The notes under the pieces are model-generated. The model did not search any database. It was given only the letters and a program-made list of their open reading frames with translations, and was not told the origin of the DNA. From positions 7,907,054-7,971,053 of the forward strand of contig CM034136.1 of assembly GCA_019914995.1 (NCBI GenBank): a stretch of DNA of 64,000 nt, written 5' to 3'. The translations under genes were made by a program, and so were the position numbers. Shown piece after piece: positions 19,323-30,031 of the stretch (positions within the stretch are counted from its first letter, which is position 1; every line of letters starts with the position of its first letter). This DNA comes from Acanthochlamys bracteata. Its lineage: Eukaryota; Streptophyta; Magnoliopsida; Pandanales; Velloziaceae.

Positions 19323-19582
19323 TTTTTTGTTCGGGCACTTCGTCGGCAAGCAAGAGGAAGCGAAAAAGAAACACCAACTTATTGATCAACTTACTCAAAT
19401 AATGGGCCGAACGCGGTTTTGGGACATTGCCACTTAATAGGACTAACTTGAAGCCCACGCCGTTTTAGGCCATTGCCACTTAATAGGACTAACTTTCTTC
19501 TTGCACGACTCAAACATTGTCTAGTGTTCCCCAACCGTCTGTTCAGTCTGCGCCCGCCGCCCGCCGCCCGCCACCCACCGCC
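19323..19582. promoter_or_regulatory. Divergent promoter PBA1 / prefoldin 2
   Basis: Only about 200 bp separate the PBA1 start codon from the apparent first exon of prefoldin 2. It contains TGGGCC (about 19403-19408), GCCCA (TGGGC reversed, about 19453-19457) and GGCC near 19469: site II/TCP-type motifs known in plant housekeeping, ribosomal and proteasome promoters. A 25-bp perfect direct repeat (19425-19449 and 19471-19495) embedded in a longer imperfect one spans the middle. Confidence 0.6.
19425..19495. repeat. 25-bp direct repeat in divergent promoter
   Basis: CATTGCCACTTAATAGGACT plus AACTT occurs twice with a 46-bp period. The flanking CGNGTTTT-like bases are also shared, making roughly 39 bp imperfect copies. 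Confidence 0.9.
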
Positions 19583-20597
19583 GGTACGCTCTCAACATCT
19601 CTTTGATACTCTTTCATATCTGTTTCGGATCGCTTTCATAGGAAAGGAAACCTTAACGCTGTACCATGTTTTAATCTAACGATTGAAAAAGGCTTGTTTT
19701 GATCTGTTGGTTTGATCTCAGGTTTCTCTGATGATTGGAAAGGTTAAGTCCAAGTTTGGTGTTTTTTGGCCGTAAGTTTTAGCAACTAAACTATAACTGA
19801 TTCTATTTCAGAGAACAAAAATTAGGAGATCCAGGAATTAAAAATATCACTTTTCTGTTCTTGTCTGAACTTGGCAATGAAAAAAATAAATAATAAGAGA
19901 AAGACTGTCACTGATTCTTTCTACAAATATAGCGATAGAGGACTGTGGCTAATACTTTTTGCAAATATAGCGTTTGTGCAGGTAGTAGTCAGTTAGTGCT
20001 TAACAGCGTAGGAAGAAGATGGAAGTACATTTGCTTCTGGAAACAAATTTGAGATTCTCAAATCCTAGATTTTAGATAAAGTACACATTAATGCAACCCT
20101 ACAAGATCACGGGAGAGGTGGAAAATTTTGATACTGTCTTTCTGAAATTCACATAGTCAAACGTAATTTATTTCCTCTTTTAGTAGATTTATGCTGGGGT
20201 ATCACAATGAAAGATTATCAGTCGACTATCTGCCGCTCTTTTACTTGTATGTGTACAGTGCTGTTTCTGGAAGCAGAGGCTGCGGACTTGTTAGAGGCAT
20301 GTGTACTTAGAGGTCTCATGCGTTTGGCTCCCTATGATTGCTTCAAGCTTGTTGATGAAACTTGTACAAGCTGTCTGTAAAATTTTCTTATCGAGGTTAA
20401 AAAGTTAATGTCGGAGTACAAAAGAATTACTGTATAGCTTCTTTCTTTTGGAGCTCTTAGGTTTCTGTGCAGATGATGGAGAAAAGATTTTTTGGGTGCT
20501 ACCTTTGGTACCCTCGTGTTTTCTAGTAAAAAGGCCATAGAAGTTTCTGGGTCAGCCTCTCTTAATGTTTTAATGTTGCAGAATACTTGAGAGGAAC

Positions 20598-21020
20598 ATG
20601 GCAACCAAGGAGCCAATGAACGAGCAGGCTATTGCAAATATGTACGGCGTGATGCGCTCTGAGATGAATCAGCTTCATTCCAAAATCACTGAGCTAGAGA
20701 TGGAAGTGAGCGAACACTCATTGGTACTTGGTGCCATCCAGCCACTTGATCCATCTCGGCGGTGCTACCGGATGATTGGTGGTGTTCTGGTAGAGAGAAC
20801 TATCAAGGAGGTCCTACCTGCAGTACACCGCAACAAAGAAGGCCTTGAAGAGGTCATTGCTCGCCTCAACGAGGCTCTCGAGAGGAAGAAGAAAGAGATC
20901 GCTGAGTTTGAGCTGAAACACAAGATTAAGATTAGGAGATCAGATGTTGACGATAAAGATGAAAATAGCAGGAAGGAAGGGGCTGCTCAGGGGGTTCTAG
21001 TAGGTCCTGCAAGTGACTAG
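20598..21020 (+). CDS. PFD2: Prefoldin subunit 2
   Basis: Beta-type subunit of the hexameric prefoldin co-chaperone, which hands nascent actin and tubulin to the CCT chaperonin; cytosolic and partly nuclear. The 140-aa protein is one uninterrupted exon: an N-terminal helix (NEQAIANMYGVMRSEMNQLH), a beta-hairpin core (VLGAIQPLDPSRRCYRMIGG, then VLVERTIKEVLPAV) and a C-terminal coiled-coil helix rich in Glu/Lys, with a short charged tail. The length is normal for the family. An acceptor TTGCAG ends 15 bp before the ATG, and a likely donor lies near 19583 (CCGCCG before GTACGC), implying a 5' UTR intron of about 1 kb. It is transcribed away from PBA1. Confidence 0.95.
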   Translation: MATKEPMNEQAIANMYGVMRSEMNQLHSKITELEMEVSEHSLVLGAIQPLDPSRRCYRMIGGVLVERTIKEVLPAVHRNKEGLEEVIARLNEALERKKKEIAEFELKHKIKIRRSDVDDKDENSRKEGAAQGVLVGPASD

Positions 21021-21624
21021 GGGAACTAATTGTTAACTGATAGAACGCTCTCTTTTAAGTTTTTCCTTGTTGGGAATATAGTCGAGTTGCAAGAAGCTTG
21101 TTTGCAAGTCTGGACCGGATGCAAGCATTAGTTTGCTAATTTGTAAGTGTAGAACGGATGTTTTACATAGTTATCTCTAAGTTCTGGTTCCATATATGAA
21201 CATTTCATGACTATTTGCTTGACATGTTGGATGATAATTAACCGGCTCTTTTATGCATGGAAAAAAATGCGTGCCTTCCATGAATGTATTTGGATTTGAT
21301 GGGTGTATAAGTACTTCCATGTCAATTTGGAAAATTTTCTTTGATTTGCATGGTGTTTTTGCTACTGATGGCATAGAGGTGAGAATTTGTCCCAATTACA
21401 GGAGGCAGGCTGTAGCTGTTGTCATTGTGATTAACGTGTGAATCTAGAAGGAAGTATAAGTAGTAGTTCTTAGAGAGCAAACCATTTTCAAGAAAAAGTA
21501 TAAATAGCTGCATGCACACGAAATACAAATTTATGCACTTGGGAGTATTAGAAAATGAATGCAGGAATTCATTGTCAAAGAGCAACAAACAACTTTTCGT
21601 TCATGTCGGAGGGGTAAGCAAAGG
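21021..21624. other. Convergent spacer prefoldin 2 / C4H
   Basis: 3' UTRs of the two converging genes. No further gene is supported. Confidence 0.5.
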
Positions 21625-23428
21625 TTAAGCCTTAGGTGCTATTGGCTTGAAGGTGACGACAGAGTGTTTGGCAATGTGAAGGCTGAACTGCCCGCCCTTC
21701 GCAGAAACGTCAATCTTGTCGGTGCCTGGCGGTGGCAGCATCTCGAAGTTGGTAACGAGCTTGGCTATGATTAGCCCGAGTATGGGCACTGCAAGGATTA
21801 TCCCCGGGCAGCTGCGGCGGCCCATGCCAAATGGCACGAACCTGAAATCAACCTTTCCGCCGGCCACTGCCGCTTCAACCTCTGCCTCTTCCTCCAAGAA
21901 CCGTTCTGGCCTGAACTCCCCGGGCTTTTTCCACCAATCAGGATTGTTGGCTAGCCACCAAGCGTTCACCACAACCTTCGACTCCTCTGGCACGGTGTAC
22001 CCTCCAAGCTTAGCTTCCTTCAGGTTCATATGCGGCACCAGCAGAGGTATAGGGGTGTGCAGCCGCAGAGTCTCCTTCACTGCTGCCTGCAGGTAAGGTA
22101 GCTTTGGAAGGTCTGGTTCCGTCACGGTAGCGCCAGCGCCCAAGACATCCCTGATCTCCTCTCGGACTTTCTGCTGCACGCGTGGGTGGTTCACCAGTTC
22201 CGCAATAGCCCACTCCATCGACCACAATGTTGTCTCTATTGCTGCGACATTGATGTTCTCCACGATGTAGATAACGTTCTCTGGACTGATCTCTCCTTTC
22301 CTCTCTGCCTCTAGTATGTAGTCCATCGCACATTTTATTACCGGCTTCTTCTTCTCCCTGCAGTCGTCTTCGATCGCCATCGCGTTTCTGTTTCATGTTC
22401 ACATAAGGTAAAATCGAGCACTCATTCATTCAATAAGAAGTTTGAGACTCCTAGATATTGTTGGAATATAAAATAAATTATAATTTATCAGTTTTAAGTC
22501 TTTTGTATCCATTGGTTCGTTCAGTATATGAAATCATTGGACAGAGATGGTATATGGAATGTGCAGGTACGTACCTTCTCTTTTGGACGTAGTAGTTGTT
22601 GAAGAAGGCGAGCCTCCTGTTTTGCAAGTCCCTGCACTTGTTGAGGTAGCCTCTGAGGAAGGGGCGGAGGACGGGGATGAAGTCCCCGTAGTTGTACTCA
22701 AAGCTCTGGGCGAGGCCGCTCCTCTCCGAGTTGAACTTGGTCGCCTTCTGGAACAGGGGGTCATCCACAGACTCGAATCTTGCGTCGAACATCATGCGGT
22801 ACATGATGTTGTACAGCATCAGCTGCAGCCTCCGCCGGATCACCACACCTTCCTCCGGTGCCTTCTTGCTCTTATTGAGATCATCGACGACGAGATCCAT
22901 CTCTTGCTCCCACATTGTCCTGTACTGCTGCACGACCTTGTTGGTGAAGAAAGGTAGTGTCGTGATCCGGCGCATCTTCCGCCAGTGCTCCCCATAGACG
23001 GTGAAAACCATGTCCTGTCCATTGCCAGTAAATATGTCGAACACCACATTGCGCGGTCGAGACCCGAACTCAACGCCCTGCGTGTGAAGGACATCTGTAG
23101 CGAGCTTCGGGTCGGAGACAACAACCAAGTTCCTGGCGCCCAGCCGCAGGAGAAAGACGTCGCCGTACTTGTGGGCCATGTGAGCTAGGAAGCGATGGTT
23201 GAGGTCGTTGCCGACCTGGAGCCAGTTGCCGAAGATAGGGGACGACAAGGGTCCTGGAGGAAGGTTTGCATTTGCTCTGCTGTAGTTGATGACCACAAGG
23301 AGTGGAAGCAGAAGGAAGAGAAAGTTGAGGGAGACTAATTGGGCTCCCGCTGCTGCTGCTGCTGAGATTACTGCAGAGGCAAGGATCAGGAGTGCAGTGA
23401 GGTTGTTCTTCAGAAACAGAAGAGCCAT
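21625..23428 (-). CDS. CYP73A: Trans-cinnamate 4-hydroxylase, class II CYP73A
   Basis: ER-bound P450 converting trans-cinnamate to p-coumarate, the second step of the phenylpropanoid pathway. Two exons, 22575-23428 and 21625-22387, 538 aa. The long N-terminus with two hydrophobic segments (about 1-22 and 30-48) before LPPGPLSSP (PPGP at 57-60) is typical of class II; class I proteins are nearer 505 aa. Further signatures: [21 protein letters not shown]-helix [22 protein letters not shown] with FRPERF (E-R-R triad), and heme loop [11 protein letters not shown] with the ligand Cys478. One intron follows VQKRR; the second intron found in many class I genes is absent. The upstream in-frame TTG at 23458 is not the start, since the first ATG is 23428. 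A TATA-like TATATAAT lies 94 bp upstream. Confidence 0.96.
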
Positions 23429-23521
23429 TTGTTTTAATTGGCAGAGAATTAATAACAATGAATTGAGAAGGTATTGGTGTTATTGTCTCTACTGATTATT
23501 TGTAAGGTTTGCATTTGCTTG

Positions 23522-23529
23522 ATTATATA
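23522..23529 (-). promoter_or_regulatory. Probable TATA box of C4H
   Basis: TATATAAT on the minus strand, 94 bp before the start codon. Further upstream, at about 23790-23803, the minus strand reads ACCAACTCCCAAC, similar to the AC/P-box MYB sites of phenylpropanoid promoters. Confidence 0.5.
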
Positions 23530-24264
23530 GAGAGAGAGAGATTTGTTAATTTGAAAAGGAGAAAACATGTATAATAGCATATAACAAAAACCACGGGCTG
23601 CTTTGCTAATAATGAATTATACAGAATCAAGTTAGGCATTGCACGATGAGGTAGGTCAAAAGAGCAAGAAATATCACAAAAGGACCGATGAAGATACGTA
23701 GCCAGTGAAAGATCACCTGAATTTTTTGAACATTCTGCATACTCGTTTTTGTTTTGACAAATTTTTTGAAAACACACCGTTAAAGTTGGGAGTTGGTAAA
23801 TAACACGCTCCTGACTATTTCGAGCCCACGGTTTTCTTCTTAACAAGACTGTTGTTGTCCCTGCTGCTGGCTGTTTAATGTTAGGTGAGTGAAAATAATA
23901 ATAAATAAACAAAGACTTCACGTCACAAACACCATCAGTTTGATTAGAGCTGTACCTCAGTTTTATTTCTTTCTATTAAAAAATTATTCAACTCAATTTT
24001 AACTAAAAACTTATTTAAATAAAATTATTTATAATAATATTAATTTTAATAACTTATTTTAAAATAAAATAAAAAACTCAAGCAATTGGGTTGCCTTGAC
24101 TGGGGTTTCTTTGAACCCCTCAGTTCAAGTTTTCTCTGTTCTTTGTTTTCTCGGTAATGCAGTACGTATCTCTATGTTAATTATCGTCTTTCTTGAGTTA
24201 CGCGTCTATCTCTGCCATCCCTCTCTTTTCCATCAAACAAGGTAGGTGACAGAGCGGTGAAGAG

Positions 24265-25102
24265 TAAAGGTGTAATTTGTACGGTAAACGATTTCGAATT
24301 AATTAATTTGATAATTAGATTATATTTATTTATTTTTAATTTAATTTATAAATTTATATATATTAAATTTTTTAATTATTAATCGTAACAAATTATATTT
24401 AATAATCGCAATAAATTCGTATCAACTTATTTTAATAATTAAAATTTTTAATTTTATATTTTTAAGTCTTAGTAAAATTATAAAATCAGTTTGAATGAAA
24501 ATATATAATATTTTTTGTGAAAAAATATAGTGAATATTCGTCAAAATATATATTTATTAATATTTTTATCTATTTTTAGAATATTAAAAAAATATATATA
24601 TATTTTTTTTTTAAATACGTAGTGATAGATGAAAATTTATAATTATAAATATATATTAATAATTTTGATAAAATTTTGATAAATATAGTTATTTAACAAA
24701 ATTTTGATAAAAGTCTTGGTACAAATTTTAATTCGTCATTAAACAAATTTCTATATAGTAATACTTTCGATAATATTTATAATTTTCATCTTATATATTT
24801 TATTAGAATATAAAAGTTAATAATTAATTATAAATATAATATAATATAATAATTTATAAATTATTATTATGGATTTTTTTTATTATCAAAATTTTATTAT
24901 ACGGTAAGAAAAATCAGAAAAAAATTATTCTTTCAAGAAATGACAATTCGAATTTGTAGGTTAATTTTCGAATTGATTTATTTAATAACTGAATTAAATT
25001 CGTTCAACTCTAACTTAATTTATATATTTATATAGATCAAAATTTTTAATCATAGTTCTAATTAAATGGGTTAATTGAATTAAATTCATATTACTACACT
25101 TA
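24265..25102. mobile_element. Possible hAT-like non-autonomous element (weak)
   Basis: Very AT-rich block. The left edge TAAAGGTGTAATTTG and right edge ACTACACTTA (reversed TAAGTGTAGT) resemble hAT-type ends. The 8-bp flanks GTGAAGAG and GGGATGAG agree at 6 of 8 positions. No coding potential. Confidence 0.25.
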
Positions 25103-25249
25103 GGGATGAGCGAAGTTGGGAGAAATGGGAAATGAGTCTTTTTCTTTTTCGTGGGGAAATAATTTCTGATGGGATTCTCCCTGCTGATCTTTGTTTTAGT
25201 TATGTACATACCTTTTTTTGAGGCAATGGCAACAAAATTCGTACTAACT

Positions 25250-25258
25250 ATTATAGAT
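25250..25258. repeat. Left 9-bp target site duplication (ATTATAGAT)
   Basis: The same nine bases flank the element at 27907-27915. Confidence 0.85.
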
Positions 25259-25640
25259 AGAGAGGGATATGGGCACTCCCTCCTCTATAGACACTCTCTT
25301 ATAACTGTAGGCACTCCATACATCCAACGGTTAAGATGCAATCACGTCCGATCAGATCTAGTGCTTTACGTATTCTCTCTCCGTATTTTCTCATCGTTCT
25401 TTTTCTGCACTTCTTCTTCCTCCGTGCTCCCGACTCTCTTCTTGCTCCCGACCTTCTTCGGCATTTTTCCTACGGCTTTTTTTTTCTTTCAGTCCCTCTC
25501 ATTCTCTTTCTTCCTTTTCTTTTCTTCTTCCTCTCCCGCGAGCTTTCAAGATCAATCCTTTTCCACCGCTGAGTAGAAATTGGATCTCTGATTTCGTCGC
25601 TACGAGGAGAGATTTTGGGGTTGAATCTTCGTTTCCCAGC
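25259..25640. repeat. Left terminal inverted repeat of the MULE
   Basis: Pairs with 27532-27906. Identity is high with small indels; for example the stretch around CAATCACGTCCGATCAGATC is identical in both. Similarity stops at CCAGC. Confidence 0.85.
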
Positions 25641-27531
25641 TTTTCTTTATTTTTGTCCAATTTTGATTTGCTTGTATTCCATTTTCTATAGTTTTTTTTT
25701 GTTTTTGAATTTTTTTAATGTATAGTTGTTTCCTTTGTGGATCTATTTGTTCGCAACTCTGTTTTGCTTTTAATTCTGCTTTACTTATTCGTTCTAATAT
25801 GCTTTGCTTTGCTTCTGCTTTGTTCTGCTTTCTTTTAATTTTGTGGTAATGAAATCAGATCCACAGGTGTAGGTGGATGTTGTAATCAACATATGGACAG
25901 AAAGCTTATTGATACTTGATTGTTGATAGCAGCATATTGACATTGATGAAATTAGTGTGCTTGTAACAGGGTGTTGTTGATTGTTCTGTTGTAACGAGTG
26001 CTGTAGGTGCCGCTAGATCAAAGCACAATGGAATATCAAAGTAAAATTTATCAATGTGATCAAGAAGTCTACAATGAAAAATACTATCAATGTGATGTTA
26101 ATAAGAAATGTACAACTGAATTTTGTATGAAAATTTTTGTGTAAGAGAAATATTACACTATTTATTTTGAAGTGTTCTTTATATATGTGTAATCTAGTTT
26201 AAATTAAAATAGTTCATCTTTCAATATTTGTGTGTTCAATTCAATGTAACAACAATTTATTTTTCTAATGCAAAATTTATTTTATCTTTATTCATTAACT
26301 TTCTTTATAGATGACATTACTCACTTATGGATAACCATTCAACAACCACTGAGATTAAGAATATATTTATTCATCAGCTATTGAAAGGTAACTGGATGGT
26401 TCCAGTCAATAAGATTGATCACAATTTCATACAATATTCTCACTGTACATCTCTAGACAAACATTTTTCTATATTCTTTTCAGTTTATACAAACATTTTC
26501 ATACATCATTTCTAAATTATATCATTTTCAAGCACAGCCCTTAGCAACACTTCAAGCATTCTTTCCAACTATCAACAAACATGTTACAGCAAGCACACCT
26601 GGTCGATGTATTGGGTCTATCTATAGCTACTTACAACAGCAAGCACAACTCTCAGCACACTTGAAGCATCCAGCACACGCATCCAGCATAACAATCAACA
26701 ACACTCTATTACAAAAGCACATCAACTTCATTACTGCCCATGCGCTGCAGTCAACTATCAACAAGCATCTATCCATGTATTGATTACAACATTCATCAGC
26801 AGTCAGCACCTGCTAGATCTGATTTCATTACCATTAAATTAAAAGCAAAGCAGAAAAAATCAAGCAATACAATATAAAACAACTTAACCAAATCTGTTAA
26901 TATACAAATAAACGTTTTAACCAAATCTTCCAAACATATTAACCATCATTGCAACCAAAAATTTGAAAGCTACCAGAGTATCATAAGCTAATCAATCCAT
27001 TCAAAACAAGTTGTAAGAATCTAACGATAAACCCAAATCAACTGGACACAATTAGATTAAGAAAGAACTATAAGGAAAGCCATATATCAGCAAGTCAAAA
27101 GTCCCATGCAAGCAGATTCACAAATGAAATAACAATCCATTAAATTTATTTTAAAAAAAAGCCTGTTGATGTTTTGAAGTTTTTTGCTTCTCTTTTAATA
27201 GAAACAAAAATTACAGAACATCAATGAGCTTTTGCAGTGAAAGAAACATCAATAAGTATTAAAAAGCTAAACATCGGAATAAAAATACAAAATTTTGAAA
27301 CTAATTTTTTATCTTTTCCGCTAATTTCGAACAAGCACAACAGTCAGAATATCATAATTTTGAGAAAACATTAAGCAAAATCATCAAAGAAATTCAAGAC
27401 AGAACAGATAAAATTGTAGCATAGTCGCTCGAGGTTAAAATCGAATTTCTTCGTCGGTGCTCGAAATCGAGACCCATTTCACGGTCGTCTTGGCTTGAAC
27501 TTTGGCCGGCAGGGAGGAATCTCTTCCCACG

Positions 27532-27906
27532 GCTGGAAAACGAAAACTCAACCTCAAAACCTCTCCCCGTAGCGACAAAATCGGAGATCCAATTTCTGCT
27601 CAGCGGTGGAAAAGGACTGATCTTAAAAGCTCGCGGGAGAAGAAGAAGAAAAGAAAAGGAAGAAAGAGAATGAGAGGGACTGAAAGAAGAAGAAAGCCGT
27701 ACGAAAAATGCCAAAAAAGGTCGGAAGCAAGAGGGAAGTCGGGAGCACGGAGGAAAAGGAAGAGCAAAAAAAGAACGATGAGAAAACACGGAAAGAGAAT
27801 ACGTAAAACACTAGATCTGATCGGACGTGATTGCATCTCAACCGTTGAATGTATGGAGTGCCTTATGACTGCGTCTACAGGGAAGGGAGTGCCCATATCC
27901 CTCCCC
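27532..27906. repeat. Right terminal inverted repeat of the MULE
   Basis: Reverse complement of the left repeat, about 375 bp, ending at the 9-bp duplication 27907-27915. Confidence 0.85.
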
Positions 27907-27915
27907 ATTATAGAT

Positions 27916-30031
27916 ATATACATTCTCTTCATCTGCATCCGAGAATTAAGAACTGCTTAAGATTTGCTTTTTATCGTTTTCCTCTTATCTTCCCTTCCGT
28001 GTGCTTCTTTCTGTTGTTTCGATTCGAGAGAGGGAAACAAAGCGGCCGGCAGCCAAGCGGGGATCAATTTGAAACTTTTTGTGAATCAATGTACACGATG
28101 CTTTTGAACAAAATGCTAAATCGGAATGGATACCATGGGAGCATGGCGGTGGGTAAAAAGTGTCTTAAGCCTCATCTCTTATAGTTTCTTACGTACTGGC
28201 TATGTCATTAAAATCATTCACATATTATGCAATTATTCTACTTTTTTTTTATTTTTTCCAACACCAACCGGCAGTTTTATCAGATTCGAAATCGATTCAT
28301 TTTTTAAATCAAGTTCATTGATGCTAGCGTCTGCCTTATGCTGAGGTTGCAAAGGAAAACAAACATACATTTGCTAAATTTTACAGGTTCTCTTACCTGC
28401 GCCTTCCTTTCAAAAATCCTCAAAGATAATAATAATTGTGAGAGGTAAGTTGCTACTCCGTGCCTCACAGTAGAAGAAATTAGAACGTCACTACTAATTC
28501 TTCATGTCGGTTTTTTAGTGACTGTAAACTTGTCATCTCCTTAACAACTTCAAAGAAGACTTAATCCTATTTGTATCAATGTGCATTGAGATATTCGGAC
28601 TCCTTCTGGTTGAGGATGTTTTGAGTACTCTGAAAAGAAAATTTTATGTAAAAAAAAATATTTTAAAAATTTTCTTTAAAAAAATTTCAACTTTATTTAA
28701 AATAAATAATAATTATGACGAATTTATAGTTTTTCTCAAACTAATTGGTAATGAAAAAAATGAGTCCAAAATTTTAAAAATATTATTTTAGAATATTTAT
28801 AAGTAATATGGGATTATATATTTCTTAATATTTGATTTTGAACGTAACTTTTTTTTTAATTGAACTGATGTGAATTACTTATTCCGAAATAAGTGCACTT
28901 TGACTTAAAATTAAATAAGCTACTTACTCTATAGTATAGCAAATAATTTTTTTTAATAAAACGGACTATTTTGTTCTAAAATAAAACAGACCATAAAGAT
29001 TATGATTTGATATAAATAACAAAATTAAATTTAGTTCATATTTTGAACTGATTAGGTCCACCTTCGTTCTGATACCATGACGAACTCATGATTTACTTCA
29101 AAACAAATTAGAGACGAGAGGATTGAGCCCAAGCGACTGAAAGAGATTAACCTTTTTATTGTTTAAACTTCGATTATATCTCTAACAGGCTGAAAGAGAT
29201 CCATCACCTTTGCATCGTGCAGCAAAAGTAGTTGATCAACATGCAGTCAGATGATGGAGGAAACCCATCAACATGTACCATTCTTCGAATAGGAACGTGT
29301 TTCCTTGTCTCCCACTGCCATTAAAAATGTACCACTAGCTCTTTCACAATGCCAGATAGTCTTGCAGTTAAAGTACGCCTGAAACCGTTAAGCCAGATTT
29401 GCAGTCTCCCTTTCGTCTTCCACAGCCATTGAGAATGTAACATTAGCTCTTTCGCAATGTCAGATAGTCTTGCAGTTTAAAGAACACCGTACCTGGAACC
29501 ATTGAACCAAGATTTCCTTTTTACTACTTGTTGGGAGATCTGTCGAGGAAGGATATCCTTTTGAATTATGGTCTGTCTGAAGAACTACGGAGTTGGTATT
29601 CATTGCATCTCTTAACTGGACTCTATTCTATCTTAGCAAAAGGATCCCCTTTATTCGAAGCTTGAAAGTGAGTGTCCTGTCCTTGCTTCCTTGCGTCTAC
29701 CCGAAATTGCTGAGCTGTATAGACATTTTTTTGGCCAAAGGGTACATACGTACATCTGCAATGTTGCCAGAAAAATCCCACAAGCAGCAAGCAACTGAGT
29801 AAGCAGGGGATAACGTACAAATTCACCGTTTACCCTTCCTTCAACGTAGGCTGCTGCATTACTGATGATTGTACAAAGTCTTTACAACACCATCATACTT
29901 AAAAAAAGAACAACATACTAAGTAAAGCAAAGTTCACCAATTAAATAATGTCCTGATGTTAAAACCGACTTAATAAACTGGCAACCTTGACACCCTGATG
30001 CAATTAACAGCAGCTGTTATATGCAGCTCTC
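27916..30031. other. Intergenic region with a diverged tandem duplication
   Basis: AT-rich, with no supported gene. It contains an imperfect tandem duplication (29303-29400 and 29410-29514) and, at its right end, the 3' UTR of the trihelix gene. Confidence 0.45.
29303..29514. repeat. Diverged tandem duplication of about 100 bp
   Basis: Both copies share CAGATAGTCTTGCAGTT and TTAGCTCTTTCNCAATG-like words in the same order, with about 80-85 percent similarity by eye. Confidence 0.7.

Larger units (their letters stand above)
25259..27906. mobile_element. Non-autonomous Mutator-like element (TIR-MULE), 2648 bp
   Basis: Flanked by the 9-bp duplication ATTATAGAT on both sides. The ends are long inverted repeats: left 25259-25640 and right 27532-27906, beginning AGAGAGGGATATGGGCACTC and GGGGAGGGATATGGGCACTC. 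A 9-bp duplication with long terminal inverted repeats is the Mutator-superfamily signature. The interior (25641-27531) has only short ORFs, none resembling a transposase, and is AT-rich, so it must be mobilised in trans. The inverted ends are strongly pyrimidine/purine-biased and would fold into a hairpin of about 375 bp if transcribed through. Confidence 0.88.

Noticed and set aside
22547-22957. 136-codon ORF antisense to the C4H first exon
   Set aside because: Shadow of the GC-rich coding strand.
23401-23458. Upstream in-frame start for C4H at 23458
   Set aside because: That codon is TTG; the first ATG is at 23428 and gives the expected hydrophobic N-terminus.
25169-25576. ORFs in the MULE inverted ends
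   Set aside because: Phe/Ser-rich low-complexity translation of a pyrimidine-rich repeat; the same appears in the opposite end.
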